Source of the DNA: Sphingomonas montanisoli | Lineage (GTDB): Bacteria > Pseudomonadota > Alphaproteobacteria > Sphingomonadales > Sphingomonadaceae | NCBI RefSeq assembly: GCF_008274695.1 | Contig: NZ_VTOU01000001.1 | Location: 62,001 to 126,000 of the forward strand | Direction of reading: 5' to 3' | DNA: 64,000 bases | Notes under the pieces: model-generated | The model's database searches: none | Seen by the model: the letters and a program-made list of their open reading frames with translations, nothing else | What the model was told of the DNA's origin: nothing | Part shown: in pieces, positions 42,743-53,151 of the stretch | How positions within the stretch are numbered: the first letter of the stretch is position 1 | Layout: every line of letters begins with the position of its first letter | Position numbers and translations under genes: made by a program

Positions 42743-43903
42743 TCAGTCGGCGGTAACGATCTCGGCGAGGATCGCGTCGAGCAGCAGCATACCGGCTTCG
42801 GTGACACGCAGCGCGGTGCCGTCACGAGCGACGAGGCCATGCCCGGAAAGCTTGTCGACCGCCGCTCCATTCACGAGCCGGTCGATCGGCTGACCCGTGC
42901 GCGCGGCGATCGCGGCAAGGTCGATCCCTGCATTGAGACGCAGGCCCATCAGCAGCGCCTCGCGGGCACGTTCGGCTGCGCTCAGCACGTCCTCGATCTG
43001 GATACCATGCCCGTGCGCGTCGACCCGCGCGATCCAGTTTTCGGGCTTCTTGTGGCGTGCGGTCGCGACGCCGGCACGGCGGCCGTGCGCGCCGGGGCCG
43101 ACGCCGGCATAGTCGCCATAGCGCCAATAGGTCAGGTTGTGCCGGCTCTCTGCTCCTGGCCGCGCATGATTGGACACCTCATAGGCCGGAAGCCCCGCCT
43201 CGCGCATCTGGGCGCGGGTTTGCTCGAACAGATCGGCGGCGCTGTCACTGTCCAGCGTGGGCAGATCGCCTTTCGCGAAGCGCGCCGCGAACTGCGTGCC
43301 CGGTTCGATTGTGAGTTGATAGAGCGACAGGTGTTCGGTCCCGTAGCCAAGTGCCAGGGTGAGTTCGCTTTCCCATGCCGCGGCACTCTGGCCGGGGCGG
43401 GCATAGATCAGATCGAAGCTCACCCGCGCGAAATGGCGCTGCGCCGTCTCCAGCCCGCGCAGCCCTTCGGTGGAGTCGTGGGCGCGGCCGAGAAAGTGGA
43501 GCGTCTCGTCATCTAGCGCCTGCAATCCCAACGAGACGCGGTTGACGCCAGCCGCCGCAATATCGCCGAAGCGGGCGGTTTCGATCGAGTTCGGATTGGC
43601 CTCGAGCGTGATCTCGATATCGTCGGCAAAGGTCCAGTGCTGGCCCGCCGCTTCGATCAGCGCGGCAACCGTCGCGGGGGGCATCAGCGATGGCGTTCCA
43701 CCCCCGAAGAAGATCGATGTCAACTTCCGTCCGGGGAGCAGCGCTGCCTCATGCGCCAGATCGGTGAGCAAAGCCGTGCGCCATGCGTCCTGGTCCACGG
43801 TGTTGCGGACATGGCTGTTGAAGTCGCAATAGGGGCATTTGGCGACGCAGAAGGGCCAGTGGATGTAGAGGGCGAGCGCGCCCTCCTGATCGGCTCGGAT
43901 CAA
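42743..43903 (-). CDS. hemW: Radical SAM heme chaperone HemW
   Basis: 386 residues if started at the TTG that overlaps the rdgB stop (TTGA); no ATG or GTG lies in a suitable place, so the start is uncertain. The 4Fe-4S site is [18 protein letters not shown], followed by FFGGGTPSL and LEANPNS. HemW resembles coproporphyrinogen dehydrogenase but acts in heme delivery. It is part of the minus-strand run rph-rdgB-hemW. Confidence 0.93.
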   Translation of the reverse strand: MIRADQEGALALYIHWPFCVAKCPYCDFNSHVRNTVDQDAWRTALLTDLAHEAALLPGRKLTSIFFGGGTPSLMPPATVAALIEAAGQHWTFADDIEITLEANPNSIETARFGDIAAAGVNRVSLGLQALDDETLHFLGRAHDSTEGLRGLETAQRHFARVSFDLIYARPGQSAAAWESELTLALGYGTEHLSLYQLTIEPGTQFAARFAKGDLPTLDSDSAADLFEQTRAQMREAGLPAYEVSNHARPGAESRHNLTYWRYGDYAGVGPGAHGRRAGVATARHKKPENWIARVDAHGHGIQIEDVLSAAERAREALLMGLRLNAGIDLAAIAARTGQPIDRLVNGAAVDKLSGHGLVARDGTALRVTEAGMLLLDAILAEIVTAD

Positions 43904-44526
43904 AACACCGCCGCGACGAGCTTGGCAAAGGCATCGGCGCGGTGGCTCATCGCGTGCTTCGCCTCGGGCTCGATCTCGCCGAAGGTCTGCTCCATGCCCA
44001 GCGCCTGGAACATCGCGTCGTAACCGAAACCATTGCTGCCACGCGGTGGCCAGACGAGCGTTCCGTCGACGCGGCCCTCGAAGCTTTCGACATGGCCATC
44101 GGGCCAGGCGATCGAAAGGGCGCAGACGAAATGTGCGTCGTGGCCGGATTCGGGGCCTTTCTCGGAAACGCGCGCATTCACGCGGCGCATCGCCTCGGCA
44201 AAGTCGCGCGTGCCGTCTTCCATCTCGGCCCAGCGCGCCGAAAAGATACCCGGTTCGCCACCCAGCGCCTCGACGCACAGTCCGCTATCGTCGGCGAGCG
44301 CGGGCAGGCCGGTCAGATCCGCCGAAAAGCGCGCCTTCAACTCGGCATTGGCGACGAAGCTGGTGCCGGTTTCCTCGGGCTCGGGCACGTCCATCGCCGC
44401 CGCCGATACCGTCTCGATCCCGTAAGGCGCGAGCAGTTCGGCGATTTCCTTGAGCTTGCCCTTGTTGTGGCTCGCGATAACGAGCTTTCCCGGGGCGAGC
44501 TTGCGATGGGGTAGCTCGATCGTCAC
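43900..44526 (-). CDS. rdgB: XTP/dITP diphosphatase (RdgB/HAM1)
   Basis: 208 residues. It hydrolyses non-canonical purine triphosphates (ITP, XTP) to keep them out of nucleic acids. Family motifs: [43 protein letters not shown], and [10 protein letters not shown]. It overlaps rph by four bases and hemW by four, a translationally coupled set. Confidence 0.96.
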   Translation of the reverse strand: MTIELPHRKLAPGKLVIASHNKGKLKEIAELLAPYGIETVSAAAMDVPEPEETGTSFVANAELKARFSADLTGLPALADDSGLCVEALGGEPGIFSARWAEMEDGTRDFAEAMRRVNARVSEKGPESGHDAHFVCALSIAWPDGHVESFEGRVDGTLVWPPRGSNGFGYDAMFQALGMEQTFGEIEPEAKHAMSHRADAFAKLVAAVF

Positions 44527-45239
44527 CGACCGACGGCCTTGCGCTGCTCGGCGAAGATCTGGTTGCAGCCGATGCGGGCGAGACGAAGCAGGCGGAGGAG
44601 GGCTTCCTCGTCATAGGTCGCGCCCTCGGCGGTCGCCTGCGCCTCGGCGATGTTGCCATTGTCGAGCAGGACGAAGTTCGCATCGGCATGCGCGTTCGAA
44701 TCCTCTATATAGTCGAGGTCGAGAACAGGCGTGCCTTCGTAGATGCCGCACGAGACCGCACCGACCTGCGCGGTGATCGGATCCTCGGTGATCAGTCCGG
44801 CCGCCATCAGCTTGTCGACCGCAAGGCGCAGTGCGACCCATCCGCCCGAAATCGATGCGGTTCGGGTGCCGCCGTCGGCCTGGATCACGTCGCAGTCGAT
44901 CGTGATCTGGCGCTCGCCCAGCTTGGTCATGTCGACCACCGCGCGCAAAGAACGTCCAATAAGACGCTGAATTTCCTGCGTACGTCCCGACTGCTTGCCC
45001 TTCGCCGCTTCCCGGCTGCCGCGCGTGTGGGTCGCGCGGGGCAGCATGCCATATTCGGCCGTGACCCAACCCTGGCCCTTGCCGCGCAGGAAGGGAGGGA
45101 CGCGCTCCTCGACGCTGGCGGTGACGAGCACCTTGGTGTCGCCGAACGAAATCAGCACCGAACCTTCGGCGTGGACGGTAAAACCGGTTTCGATCGCGAT
45201 CGGGCGCATCTGATCGGGGGTGCGGCCGGATGGGCGCAT
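44523..45239 (-). CDS. rph: Ribonuclease PH
   Basis: 238 residues, full length. RNase PH trims tRNA 3' ends by phosphorolysis. Recognisable parts are [53 protein letters not shown] and [21 protein letters not shown]. It opens the rph-rdgB-hemW run and is divergent from hrcA, a common arrangement in alphaproteobacteria. Confidence 0.97.
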   Translation of the reverse strand: MRPSGRTPDQMRPIAIETGFTVHAEGSVLISFGDTKVLVTASVEERVPPFLRGKGQGWVTAEYGMLPRATHTRGSREAAKGKQSGRTQEIQRLIGRSLRAVVDMTKLGERQITIDCDVIQADGGTRTASISGGWVALRLAVDKLMAAGLITEDPITAQVGAVSCGIYEGTPVLDLDYIEDSNAHADANFVLLDNGNIAEAQATAEGATYDEEALLRLLRLARIGCNQIFAEQRKAVGR

Positions 45240-45338
45240 GGGGCTATCCTTCTTATGATGTGGCCGGCTCTTTAGGCGTCGGGCGCGCGCGGAGCAACGG
45301 GAGTTGAGCAGCGCTCCACCTTTCCCTATCTCTCATGC

Positions 45339-46382
45339 GTGAGCGGACCTCCTGTCACTGAACTATCGACCCGAGCACGCGAGGTATTTCGCGTGGTCGT
45401 CGAGAGCTATCTGGGATCGGGCGTGCCCGTCGGATCGCGCACCATTGCGAAGCTCGCGGCGCTCAATCTGTCGCCGGCCTCGATCCGCAACGTGATGCAG
45501 GATCTGGAGGAACTGGGGCTGCTGGAGGCGCCGCACACCTCGGCGGGCCGCATGCCGACGCAGACGGGCCTGCGTTTGTTCGTTGACGGCATGATGCAGA
45601 CGGCGGAACCGTCGGCCGAGGAACGCGCGGCAATCGAGGCGCGCGCGGCGCGCGGTGGACCGATCGAGGAGGCATTGGCCGCGACCAGCGCAGTCTTGTC
45701 CGGCCTGTCTGCCTGTGCCGGAATCGTGCTGGTTCCGCCCAATGAGCCGGTGTTGCGCCAGTTCAGCTTCGTTCCGCTGTCGCGCGAGCAGGCCGTCGCT
45801 GTGATGGTCGGGCATGATGGCAGCGTCGAGAACCGCGTCGTCGATCTTCCACCAGATATCCCGCCCAGTGCGCTGGTCGAGGCCGGAAACTTCATCAGCG
45901 AACGGCTAGCTGGCCTGACGCTAGGCGAAGCGCGCCTGCGGATGGAGGCGGAGATCGGCCGGGAACGCGCGGCGCTCGACAAGGCGGCCGCGGCGCTTGT
46001 CGAGCGCGGGCTGGCCATCTGGTCGCAGGATGGCGCGTCGCGGCCCGTGCTGATTGTGCGCGGGCAGGCGAACCTGATCGATCCGGGCGACGCCGCCGAT
46101 CTGGAGCGGGTCCGCCAGCTGCTCGACGAGATTGAGGGCAAAGAAGAGATTGCCCGCCTGCTCGAAAGCGCGCGCAGCGGGCAGGGGATGAAGATCTTCA
46201 TCGGTGCGGAGAACAAGCTGTTCTCTCTGTCGGGATCATCGGTGATCGCAGCGCCCTATCGCGGCATCGACGGTCGCGTTGTCGGCGTGGTGGGGGTGAT
46301 CGGGCCGACCCGGCTCAATTATGCGCGGATCGTGCCGATGGTCGATTTCACCGCGCAGGCCCTGACCCGGATGATGACCTGA
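45339..46382 (+). CDS. hrcA: Heat-inducible transcription repressor HrcA
   Basis: 347 residues from a GTG at 45339. The N-terminal winged helix (FRVVVESYLGSGVPVGSRTIAKLAALNLSPASIRNVMQDLEELGLLEAPHTSAGRMPT) is diagnostic. HrcA represses chaperone operons through CIRCE elements; I see no TTAGCACTC-N9-GAGTGCTAA site in the 100 bases before it. The usual partner grpE does not follow: the next gene is a PilZ protein on the other strand. Confidence 0.95.
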   Translation: MSGPPVTELSTRAREVFRVVVESYLGSGVPVGSRTIAKLAALNLSPASIRNVMQDLEELGLLEAPHTSAGRMPTQTGLRLFVDGMMQTAEPSAEERAAIEARAARGGPIEEALAATSAVLSGLSACAGIVLVPPNEPVLRQFSFVPLSREQAVAVMVGHDGSVENRVVDLPPDIPPSALVEAGNFISERLAGLTLGEARLRMEAEIGRERAALDKAAAALVERGLAIWSQDGASRPVLIVRGQANLIDPGDAADLERVRQLLDEIEGKEEIARLLESARSGQGMKIFIGAENKLFSLSGSSVIAAPYRGIDGRVVGVVGVIGPTRLNYARIVPMVDFTAQALTRMMT

Positions 46383-46388
46383 GCGACG

Positions 46389-46709
46389 TCAGGCCGCGTC
46401 GCGCTGTCGGCTCTTGGTCACGATGGCGAGGACGTCGAGTTCGCTGAGAGGGGTGTCGAACTGGATACCGAAGCGATTGCCTTCGACCCAGCGAACGATG
46501 GCAGGCACCTCGAGATGCTGCCGCTCGATCACCAGCTTGCAGCCGACCGGAAGCGGTGGATGCGCGTTCAGCATCGCGCCGCCGCGTGAAATGTCGAGCA
46601 GGACACCGCCCAGCTCGCCATGCACCGAGTAGAGATTGACGGCGAGCATGATGCGATGACGCCCGTAGCGCCGTGCTTCATTCTCTTCGCTGTCATCGAT
46701 CAGGTTCAT
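46389..46709 (-). CDS. PilZ domain c-di-GMP-binding protein
   Basis: 106 residues, a single PilZ domain. RYGRHRIMLAV supplies the RxxxR motif and LLDISRGGAML the D/NxSxxG motif, so c-di-GMP binding is likely. HPPLPVGCKLVIE and VRWVEGNRFGIQF complete the beta-barrel. It may link c-di-GMP to motility, adhesion or envelope functions; the target is not known. A diguanylate cyclase gene lies at 49262. Confidence 0.93.
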   Translation of the reverse strand: MNLIDDSEENEARRYGRHRIMLAVNLYSVHGELGGVLLDISRGGAMLNAHPPLPVGCKLVIERQHLEVPAIVRWVEGNRFGIQFDTPLSELDVLAIVTKSRQRDAA

Positions 46710-46897
46710 TGTCTCTTTCCGTCAGTGTCGACTCTGATGGTTCCGAAACGATGCCCGGATATCCCTAACAATCGGCTAATGGCGCGATCATTCTGTCGCA
46801 TTTCGGCGATCCGTTCGCAGCGCGAATATTCCGTGCGAAGCGATGTCCGTCGCGTTTGGCATGGCTAGGCTCAGGCTTTTCGGCCGGAGGACTCACT

Positions 46898-47476
46898 ATG
46901 CTGCCCCAGACCCCCTTCAATCGCGTGCCGCGCGAGACGATGTCCCCCCGCCATCAGGGCAGTTGGGATCGATCGCAGGAACTCCACGGCGACACCAGCT
47001 TCGTCGAGGTGATGACGAACGCGCCGCAGGTCTATGACTGGTATAACGATGCCTTCTACCGCGATCTGTTCGCTTCCGGTCGACTCGATCCCAAATTGGT
47101 CGAGCTCGTTCGCCTTCATCTCGCCGGGCGGCATGGCTGTGCATCGTGCAACCGGTCGGATTGGGCGGCGGCGATCGCGGCAGGCTATAGCGAAGAGCAG
47201 CTCAATGCGCTGGCCGACTACGAGAATGGTCCGTTCGAGGAGCGTGAGCGTGCGATCCTGGCGCTGGCGGACGTCATGGCGCTCGATAACGCCGCGGCGG
47301 TCGTCACGCCGGAGCTTTACGATCGGTTCAAGCGATCTTTCAGCGATGCCGAGCTGGTCGAGTTCGGAGTGATCATGGCGGTGCTGACCGGCATGGCGAA
47401 GTTCATTCTCGCCTTCGACCTGCTCGAACGGCTGCGCACCTGCCCGTTCCGGCCGCCCGAATCCCGCGAAGCCTGA
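46898..47476 (+). CDS. Carboxymuconolactone decarboxylase family protein
   Basis: 192 residues from ATG 46898 with GGAGGA upstream. The helical CMD fold includes GRHGCASCNRSDWAAAIAAGYSEEQL with a CxxC, then an acidic helix and ILALADVMALDNAAAVVTPELYDRF. With the CxxC it may act as a thiol redox enzyme like AhpD rather than a decarboxylase. It lies alone between pilZ and leuA; substrate unknown. Confidence 0.9.
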   Translation: MLPQTPFNRVPRETMSPRHQGSWDRSQELHGDTSFVEVMTNAPQVYDWYNDAFYRDLFASGRLDPKLVELVRLHLAGRHGCASCNRSDWAAAIAAGYSEEQLNALADYENGPFEERERAILALADVMALDNAAAVVTPELYDRFKRSFSDAELVEFGVIMAVLTGMAKFILAFDLLERLRTCPFRPPESREA

Positions 47477-47511
47477 AAAGGTGGGGCGGTCCATCGACCG
47501 CCCCGACCCGA

Positions 47512-49056
47512 TCAGCTGGCGACCTTCGCGTCCACCGGCGCCTTGCCGCGCTTGACCATCATCTTGTTGAGAGCGTTCACATAGGCACGCGCCGATGCAA
47601 CCATCGTGTCGTGATGCGCACCGCGCCCGCGCGTGGTGCGTCCGTTTTCCGAGAGGAGGACCGACACCTCGGCCTGCGCGTCTGTGCCGCCGGTGACGGC
47701 ATGTACCTCGTAGCGCTCCATGATCGAGCTGTCGTGCGGCACGATCATGCGGATCGCGTTGAACAGTGCGTCGACGGGGCCGTTGCCGCGCGAGGTCACG
47801 GTCTTGTCCTCGCCATCGACCTCGAGGGTCAGGATCGCACGCTGCGGACCGTTCGAGCCGCAGTAGATCTCGACTTCCTTGACCTGGATCGCGGCGTGGC
47901 CGCTGTTCACCTCATCGTCGACCAGCGCGACGATATCCTCGTCGTAAACCGCCTTCTTGGCGTCGGCGAGTTCCTTGAAGCGCGCAAAGGCGTCCTGGAA
48001 AGCATTGTCGCCCAGTTCGTAGCCGAGTTCCTGCAGCTTCTGACGGAAGGCGGCGCGGCCCGAATGCTTGCCCATGACGAGGCTCGACTGGGTGAGGCCG
48101 ACGCTTTCCGGCGTCATGATCTCGTAAGTCGAAGCGTCCTTGATCATGCCGTCCTGGTGGATGCCACTCTCATGCGCGAAGGCATTGGCGCCAACGATCG
48201 CCTTGTTCGGCTGAACCTGGAAGCCGGTGATGCCCGAGATCAGCCGCGAAGCACGCGTGATCTCGGTCGACACGATGTTGGATCGCACCGGCATCACATC
48301 GTGACGGACCTTCAGCGCCATCGCGATCTCCTCGACCGCGGCATTGCCGGCGCGCTCGCCGATGCCATTGATCGTCGATTCGACCTGTCGCGCGCCTGCC
48401 ATCACCGCCGCGAGCGAGTTGGCGACCGCGAGACCCAGGTCGTTGTGACAATGGGTGGAGAACACCGCGAGATCGGCGTTCGGCACCCGGCCGATCATGT
48501 CGCGAAACATCGCACCATAGGTTTCGGGCGTCGCGTAGCCGACGGTATCGGGCAGGTTGATCGTCCGCGCGCCGGCCGCAATCGCGGTTTCGATCGCTCG
48601 CGCCAGGAAATCGGGATCCGATCGTGTCGCATCCTCGGCCGACCACTCGACATCGGGGCACAGGTTGCGCGCCAGGCGGACGGTTCGGTCGATTGCCTCC
48701 AGAACCTCGTCGGGGCTCTTGTTGAGCTTGACGCGCATATGGAGCGGCGATGTGGCGATGAAGGTGTGGATGCGCGGGCGCTCGGCATGCTGCACGGCTT
48801 CCCAAGCGCGCTCAATATCGGCGGTCGCGGCGCGGGCCAGCGAGGCGATGGTCGCACGCTTGCACTGACGCGCAACTTCGCTCACCGCCTCGAAATCGCC
48901 AGGTGAGGCGATCGCAAAGCCCGCCTCGATGATGTCCACGCCCAGCGTTTCGAGCTGGGCTGCAACCTGCAGCTTTTCCTCGAGATTCATCGAACAGCCG
49001 GGAGACTGCTCGCCATCGCGCAGGGTGGTATCGAAAATCAATATGGTGTCGGTCAC
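47512..49056 (-). CDS. leuA: 2-isopropylmalate synthase
   Basis: 514 residues from a GTG. It condenses acetyl-CoA and 2-ketoisovalerate, the first step of leucine synthesis. The HMGL-like barrel begins [17 protein letters not shown], with [17 protein letters not shown] carrying the metal-binding HxH, and the C-terminal LeuA allosteric domain follows ([21 protein letters not shown]). A leader peptide with a run of leucines lies upstream, and the ribosome site sits in a small hairpin, suggesting leucine-responsive control. Confidence 0.96.
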   Translation of the reverse strand: MTDTILIFDTTLRDGEQSPGCSMNLEEKLQVAAQLETLGVDIIEAGFAIASPGDFEAVSEVARQCKRATIASLARAATADIERAWEAVQHAERPRIHTFIATSPLHMRVKLNKSPDEVLEAIDRTVRLARNLCPDVEWSAEDATRSDPDFLARAIETAIAAGARTINLPDTVGYATPETYGAMFRDMIGRVPNADLAVFSTHCHNDLGLAVANSLAAVMAGARQVESTINGIGERAGNAAVEEIAMALKVRHDVMPVRSNIVSTEITRASRLISGITGFQVQPNKAIVGANAFAHESGIHQDGMIKDASTYEIMTPESVGLTQSSLVMGKHSGRAAFRQKLQELGYELGDNAFQDAFARFKELADAKKAVYDEDIVALVDDEVNSGHAAIQVKEVEIYCGSNGPQRAILTLEVDGEDKTVTSRGNGPVDALFNAIRMIVPHDSSIMERYEVHAVTGGTDAQAEVSVLLSENGRTTRGRGAHHDTMVASARAYVNALNKMMVKRGKAPVDAKVAS

Positions 49057-49060
49057 GGAA

Positions 49061-49077
49061 CCTGCTCCTGTTGCAGG
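49061..49077 (-). promoter_or_regulatory. Hairpin covering the leuA ribosome-binding site
   Basis: Minus strand: CCTGC-AACAGGA-GCAGG. The stem of five pairs brackets AGGAG, the probable leuA ribosome site, whose GTG start follows five bases after the stem. If it forms, it would reduce translation of leuA; its opening could be the output of the upstream leader. Confidence 0.4.
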
Positions 49078-49161
49078 ATGGTCTTGTCGGGCTGCGGTTC
49101 AGAACCCCTTAGACGCCGTGGCTTGAAGGATCCGCCCCGGACCCCAAGCGAAATCGCGCGC

Positions 49162-49209
49162 CTAAGGGCGCGTAAGTCGAAGCAGGAGAAGGGCGCGATA
49201 ATGCGTCAT
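49162..49209 (-). CDS. leuL: Probable leucine leader peptide upstream of leuA
   Basis: A 15-codon frame, MTHYRALLLLRLTRP, with four leucine codons in a row (CTT CTC CTG CTT) and a fifth two codons on. It ends 105 bases before the leuA GTG on the same strand. Runs of the regulated amino acid just upstream of its biosynthetic gene are the mark of ribosome-mediated attenuation. Right at its end, CGCGCC-CTTA-GGCGCG can form a hairpin. No strong ribosome site is seen, so translation could be leaderless, as for some alphaproteobacterial leader peptides. Confidence 0.7.
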   Translation of the reverse strand: MTHYRALLLLRLTRP

Positions 49210-49261
49210 TGGTGCGGCGGATACATCGAAAGCTGCGCGCAAGTCCAGTCCGTAGATCGGA

Positions 49262-50680
49262 TTATTGCGGCGAAGGCGGGGCGTAGGTTTCGATGAGGAG
49301 CGAGGACCGCTTCGATCGCTTCGCCCGGTACATCAGCCGATCGGCCGCCGCGATGATGTCCGTCGCCAAGCAGGATGTCTTATCTGGAATGGCGACGGCA
49401 CCGGCACTGACCGAGATCGGCCAGCCGCAGGCCTCGGCATCGCTCTTGATAGCCTGACACGCCTCGTCGATCAGCGGGCGGGCTTCCGCTTCGGCCGTGT
49501 TCGGAAGGATCATCACGAACTCGTCCCCGCCAAGGCGGGCGAGCCGATCGCCACGGCGCCGTGAAGCGATCAACGTTTCGGCGATCGAGACGAGGCAGCG
49601 ATCGCCCTCGTCATGGCCGAGCTGGTCATTAACATTCTTGAAGCCGTCCATGTCGAGGAAAGCGAGCACGAAGGCTTCGCGGTCACTTCCCGGGTCGACC
49701 ATCTGGTTGAGCAGTTCGATCAGCCCACGCCGATTGAGCAGGCCGGTCAAACTGTCGCGCCGCGCCGCCTGCTCCGCGATCTTGCGCGCGCTGATATCCT
49801 CGACCACCGCGACGAAGAATTCGGGCGCGGCGGCCTGATTGCGCACCAGTGAGACGGTAAGGTTGACCCACACCGTCTCGCCATCGCTCCGGATGTAACG
49901 CTTTTCGAGCGTATAGCTGTCGGCAGCCCCGTCGATCAGTTCGGCGACATGATGCTCGTCGATCTCCAGATCGTCGGGATGGGTGATCTGCTGGAATCCG
50001 CCCGCAAGCAGCTCATCGTTCTTGTAACCGGCAATCTCGCAGAAGCGTTGGTTGACGCGCATGAAGCCGCCATCCGGCCCCACATGTGCCATGCCGACCG
50101 CCGCCTGCTCGAATGTCGCGACGAAACGGCGATCGGCGCTCTCATGTCCTTCGCTCGCCTCCAGATGCGCGCTGCCCAGGAAGGCGAGGGCGAGCGGCCC
50201 CGCGAGCAGGCGGATCGCAAGCTGATGCTCCTCGGTGAAGGCGTCGGGCCTTGCCGCCCCGATCTTGAGCACGCCGACATGGCCGGCGCGAAAGGGGATC
50301 GGAACCACCGCCACCGACCGGGCGCCAAGCCGGGCGATCATCGGTGCGAAGCCCCCGCCGGACCCGATATCGGGATCATACATGTAGCGGCCTTCGCTCA
50401 GCGCAATCTCGGCCGAATGGGTAACTCCGTCGAGCCGCCGCCCGGCCAGCGTTTCGAAGCTGCCGCGCGCCGCCCGACAGATCAGACCTGCCGGTTCGGT
50501 GACAGCAACCAGCACGCCGTCGGCGCTGGGCACCAGCCGCAAGGCGCCCTCCAGCACCGCGCCGATGGCCAGCTCGACATGGCCATCGGCGGCGGCGATC
50601 ACCGATTGCAATGCGAGCAGCGCCTGTGAGAGGCGCAGTTCGGTTACGGCAAGGTCGCCTTGGGCATCTTCGTGGAGCAA
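49262..50680 (-). CDS. Diguanylate cyclase with GAF and PAS domains
   Basis: 472 residues. A GAF-like domain spans about 25-170 (VLEGALRLVPSADGVLVAV ... VPIPFRAGHVGVLKI), a PAS domain about 185-300 (FEQAAVGMAHVGPDGGFMRVN ... VEDISARK) and the GGDEF domain to the end. RLGGDEFVMILP is intact and RRGD lies five residues before it, so c-di-GMP synthesis with product inhibition is expected. No membrane helix, so the sensor acts in the cytosol. It is unrelated to the leu/ilv genes around it. Confidence 0.94.
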   Translation of the reverse strand: MLHEDAQGDLAVTELRLSQALLALQSVIAAADGHVELAIGAVLEGALRLVPSADGVLVAVTEPAGLICRAARGSFETLAGRRLDGVTHSAEIALSEGRYMYDPDIGSGGGFAPMIARLGARSVAVVPIPFRAGHVGVLKIGAARPDAFTEEHQLAIRLLAGPLALAFLGSAHLEASEGHESADRRFVATFEQAAVGMAHVGPDGGFMRVNQRFCEIAGYKNDELLAGGFQQITHPDDLEIDEHHVAELIDGAADSYTLEKRYIRSDGETVWVNLTVSLVRNQAAAPEFFVAVVEDISARKIAEQAARRDSLTGLLNRRGLIELLNQMVDPGSDREAFVLAFLDMDGFKNVNDQLGHDEGDRCLVSIAETLIASRRRGDRLARLGGDEFVMILPNTAEAEARPLIDEACQAIKSDAEACGWPISVSAGAVAIPDKTSCLATDIIAAADRLMYRAKRSKRSSLLIETYAPPSPQ

Positions 50681-50749
50681 CGATCATCCCTCAAAGGAGA
50701 GCCAATACGTAGCGTTAACGAAGATGAACGAAAATCCGCAATCGAATGT

Positions 50750-50766
50750 GCAATGCAAAGCATTGC
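50750..50766. promoter_or_regulatory. Short perfect inverted repeat between yceI and the cyclase gene
   Basis: GCAATGC-AAA-GCATTGC, seven perfect pairs and a three-base centre, eight bases after the yceI stop. It lacks a T run, so it is a better operator than terminator candidate for the cyclase gene that starts 70 bases on. Confidence 0.35.
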
Positions 50767-50773
50767 AACACGC

Positions 50774-51406
50774 TTAAGCGGGCTTTTCGAACGCCACGCT
50801 GATGGTCAGCGGCACGGCATCCGGCACCAACGGGATGCCATAGCTCACGCCGAAGTCGCTGCGCTTGATCGTGGTGGTAGCCTCGAACCCGACCTGTTCG
50901 CTATTCGCCTTGGTCATCGGGTTGAACATCTTGCCCGCGCCGACGAAATGCGCGTCGAGCGTGACGGGCTTGGTGATGCCCTTGATGGTGAGGTTGCCCG
51001 CGATCACCGCTTTGGTGCCGCTGACCTTGACCGAGGTCGATTCGAAGTGTGCCGTCGGGAACTTCGCAGCATCGAAGAAGTCCGCACCCTTCAGATGTTC
51101 GTTGAGCTTCTCATGCGTCGTTACGACGCCCGCGATCGGCACGTCGATCGACACCTTCGCCTTATCGGGCGCCTTGGGGTCAAGGGTGAGCGTGCCGCTG
51201 ATGTCGCCGAACAGGCCGCGATAATAGCTGAAGCCCAGGTGCATGACGTTGAAACCGACCTGGGTATGGCCTGGATCGGCCTTGTAGGTGCCGGCGGTGA
51301 CGCGCGAGGGATCGGCCGCACCGGGTGCTTCCTTGGGCATTTGCGCGATCACGGGCAGGGCGATCAAACCGCCGACGGCGGCGAGGATCAGAGGCGTCTT
51401 CATCAT
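50774..51406 (-). CDS. YceI family periplasmic protein
   Basis: 210 residues starting MMKTPLILAAVGGLIALPVIAQ, a signal peptide; the second Met is equally possible and GGAGAG precedes both. The YceI lipocalin-like barrel shows in GTYKADPGHTQVGFNVMHLGFSYYRGLFGDISGTL, LKGADFFDAAKFPTAHFES and VTLDAHFVG...KRSDFGVSYG. Relatives bind polyisoprenoids and are sometimes linked to stress. A terminator separates it from ilvC upstream. Confidence 0.93.
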   Translation of the reverse strand: MMKTPLILAAVGGLIALPVIAQMPKEAPGAADPSRVTAGTYKADPGHTQVGFNVMHLGFSYYRGLFGDISGTLTLDPKAPDKAKVSIDVPIAGVVTTHEKLNEHLKGADFFDAAKFPTAHFESTSVKVSGTKAVIAGNLTIKGITKPVTLDAHFVGAGKMFNPMTKANSEQVGFEATTTIKRSDFGVSYGIPLVPDAVPLTISVAFEKPA

Positions 51407-51422
51407 CGACTCTCCGGACATG

Positions 51423-51460
51423 GAAAAGGGGCGGCGCGACCATAGCCGCACCGCCCCCTT
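51423..51460 (-). terminator. Intrinsic terminator after ilvC
   Basis: On the minus strand a G-rich arm (GGGGGCGGTGCGGC) can pair with GTCGCGCCGCCCC, followed by TTTTCC. It lies about 45 bases after the ilvC stop, before yceI, and would end the ilvB-ilvH-ilvC transcript. Confidence 0.75.
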
Positions 51461-51505
51461 AAACCGATAGCGAACCGAAACGATCCGGCTCTTTTCCTGA
51501 CCGGA

Positions 51506-53105
<1,600 letters not shown>

Positions 53106-53151
53106 GGGATCGTCCCTGATCGAATTTTGTCGGTGGATGGCGGGGAGGGGA

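Noticed and set aside
43904-44278. Long N-terminal extension of hemW
   Set aside because: It lies wholly within rdgB on the same strand in another frame, and the HemW fold begins after the overlap.
45240-45338. Possible CIRCE operator before hrcA
   Set aside because: No TTAGCACTC/GAGTGCTAA pair is present in this region.
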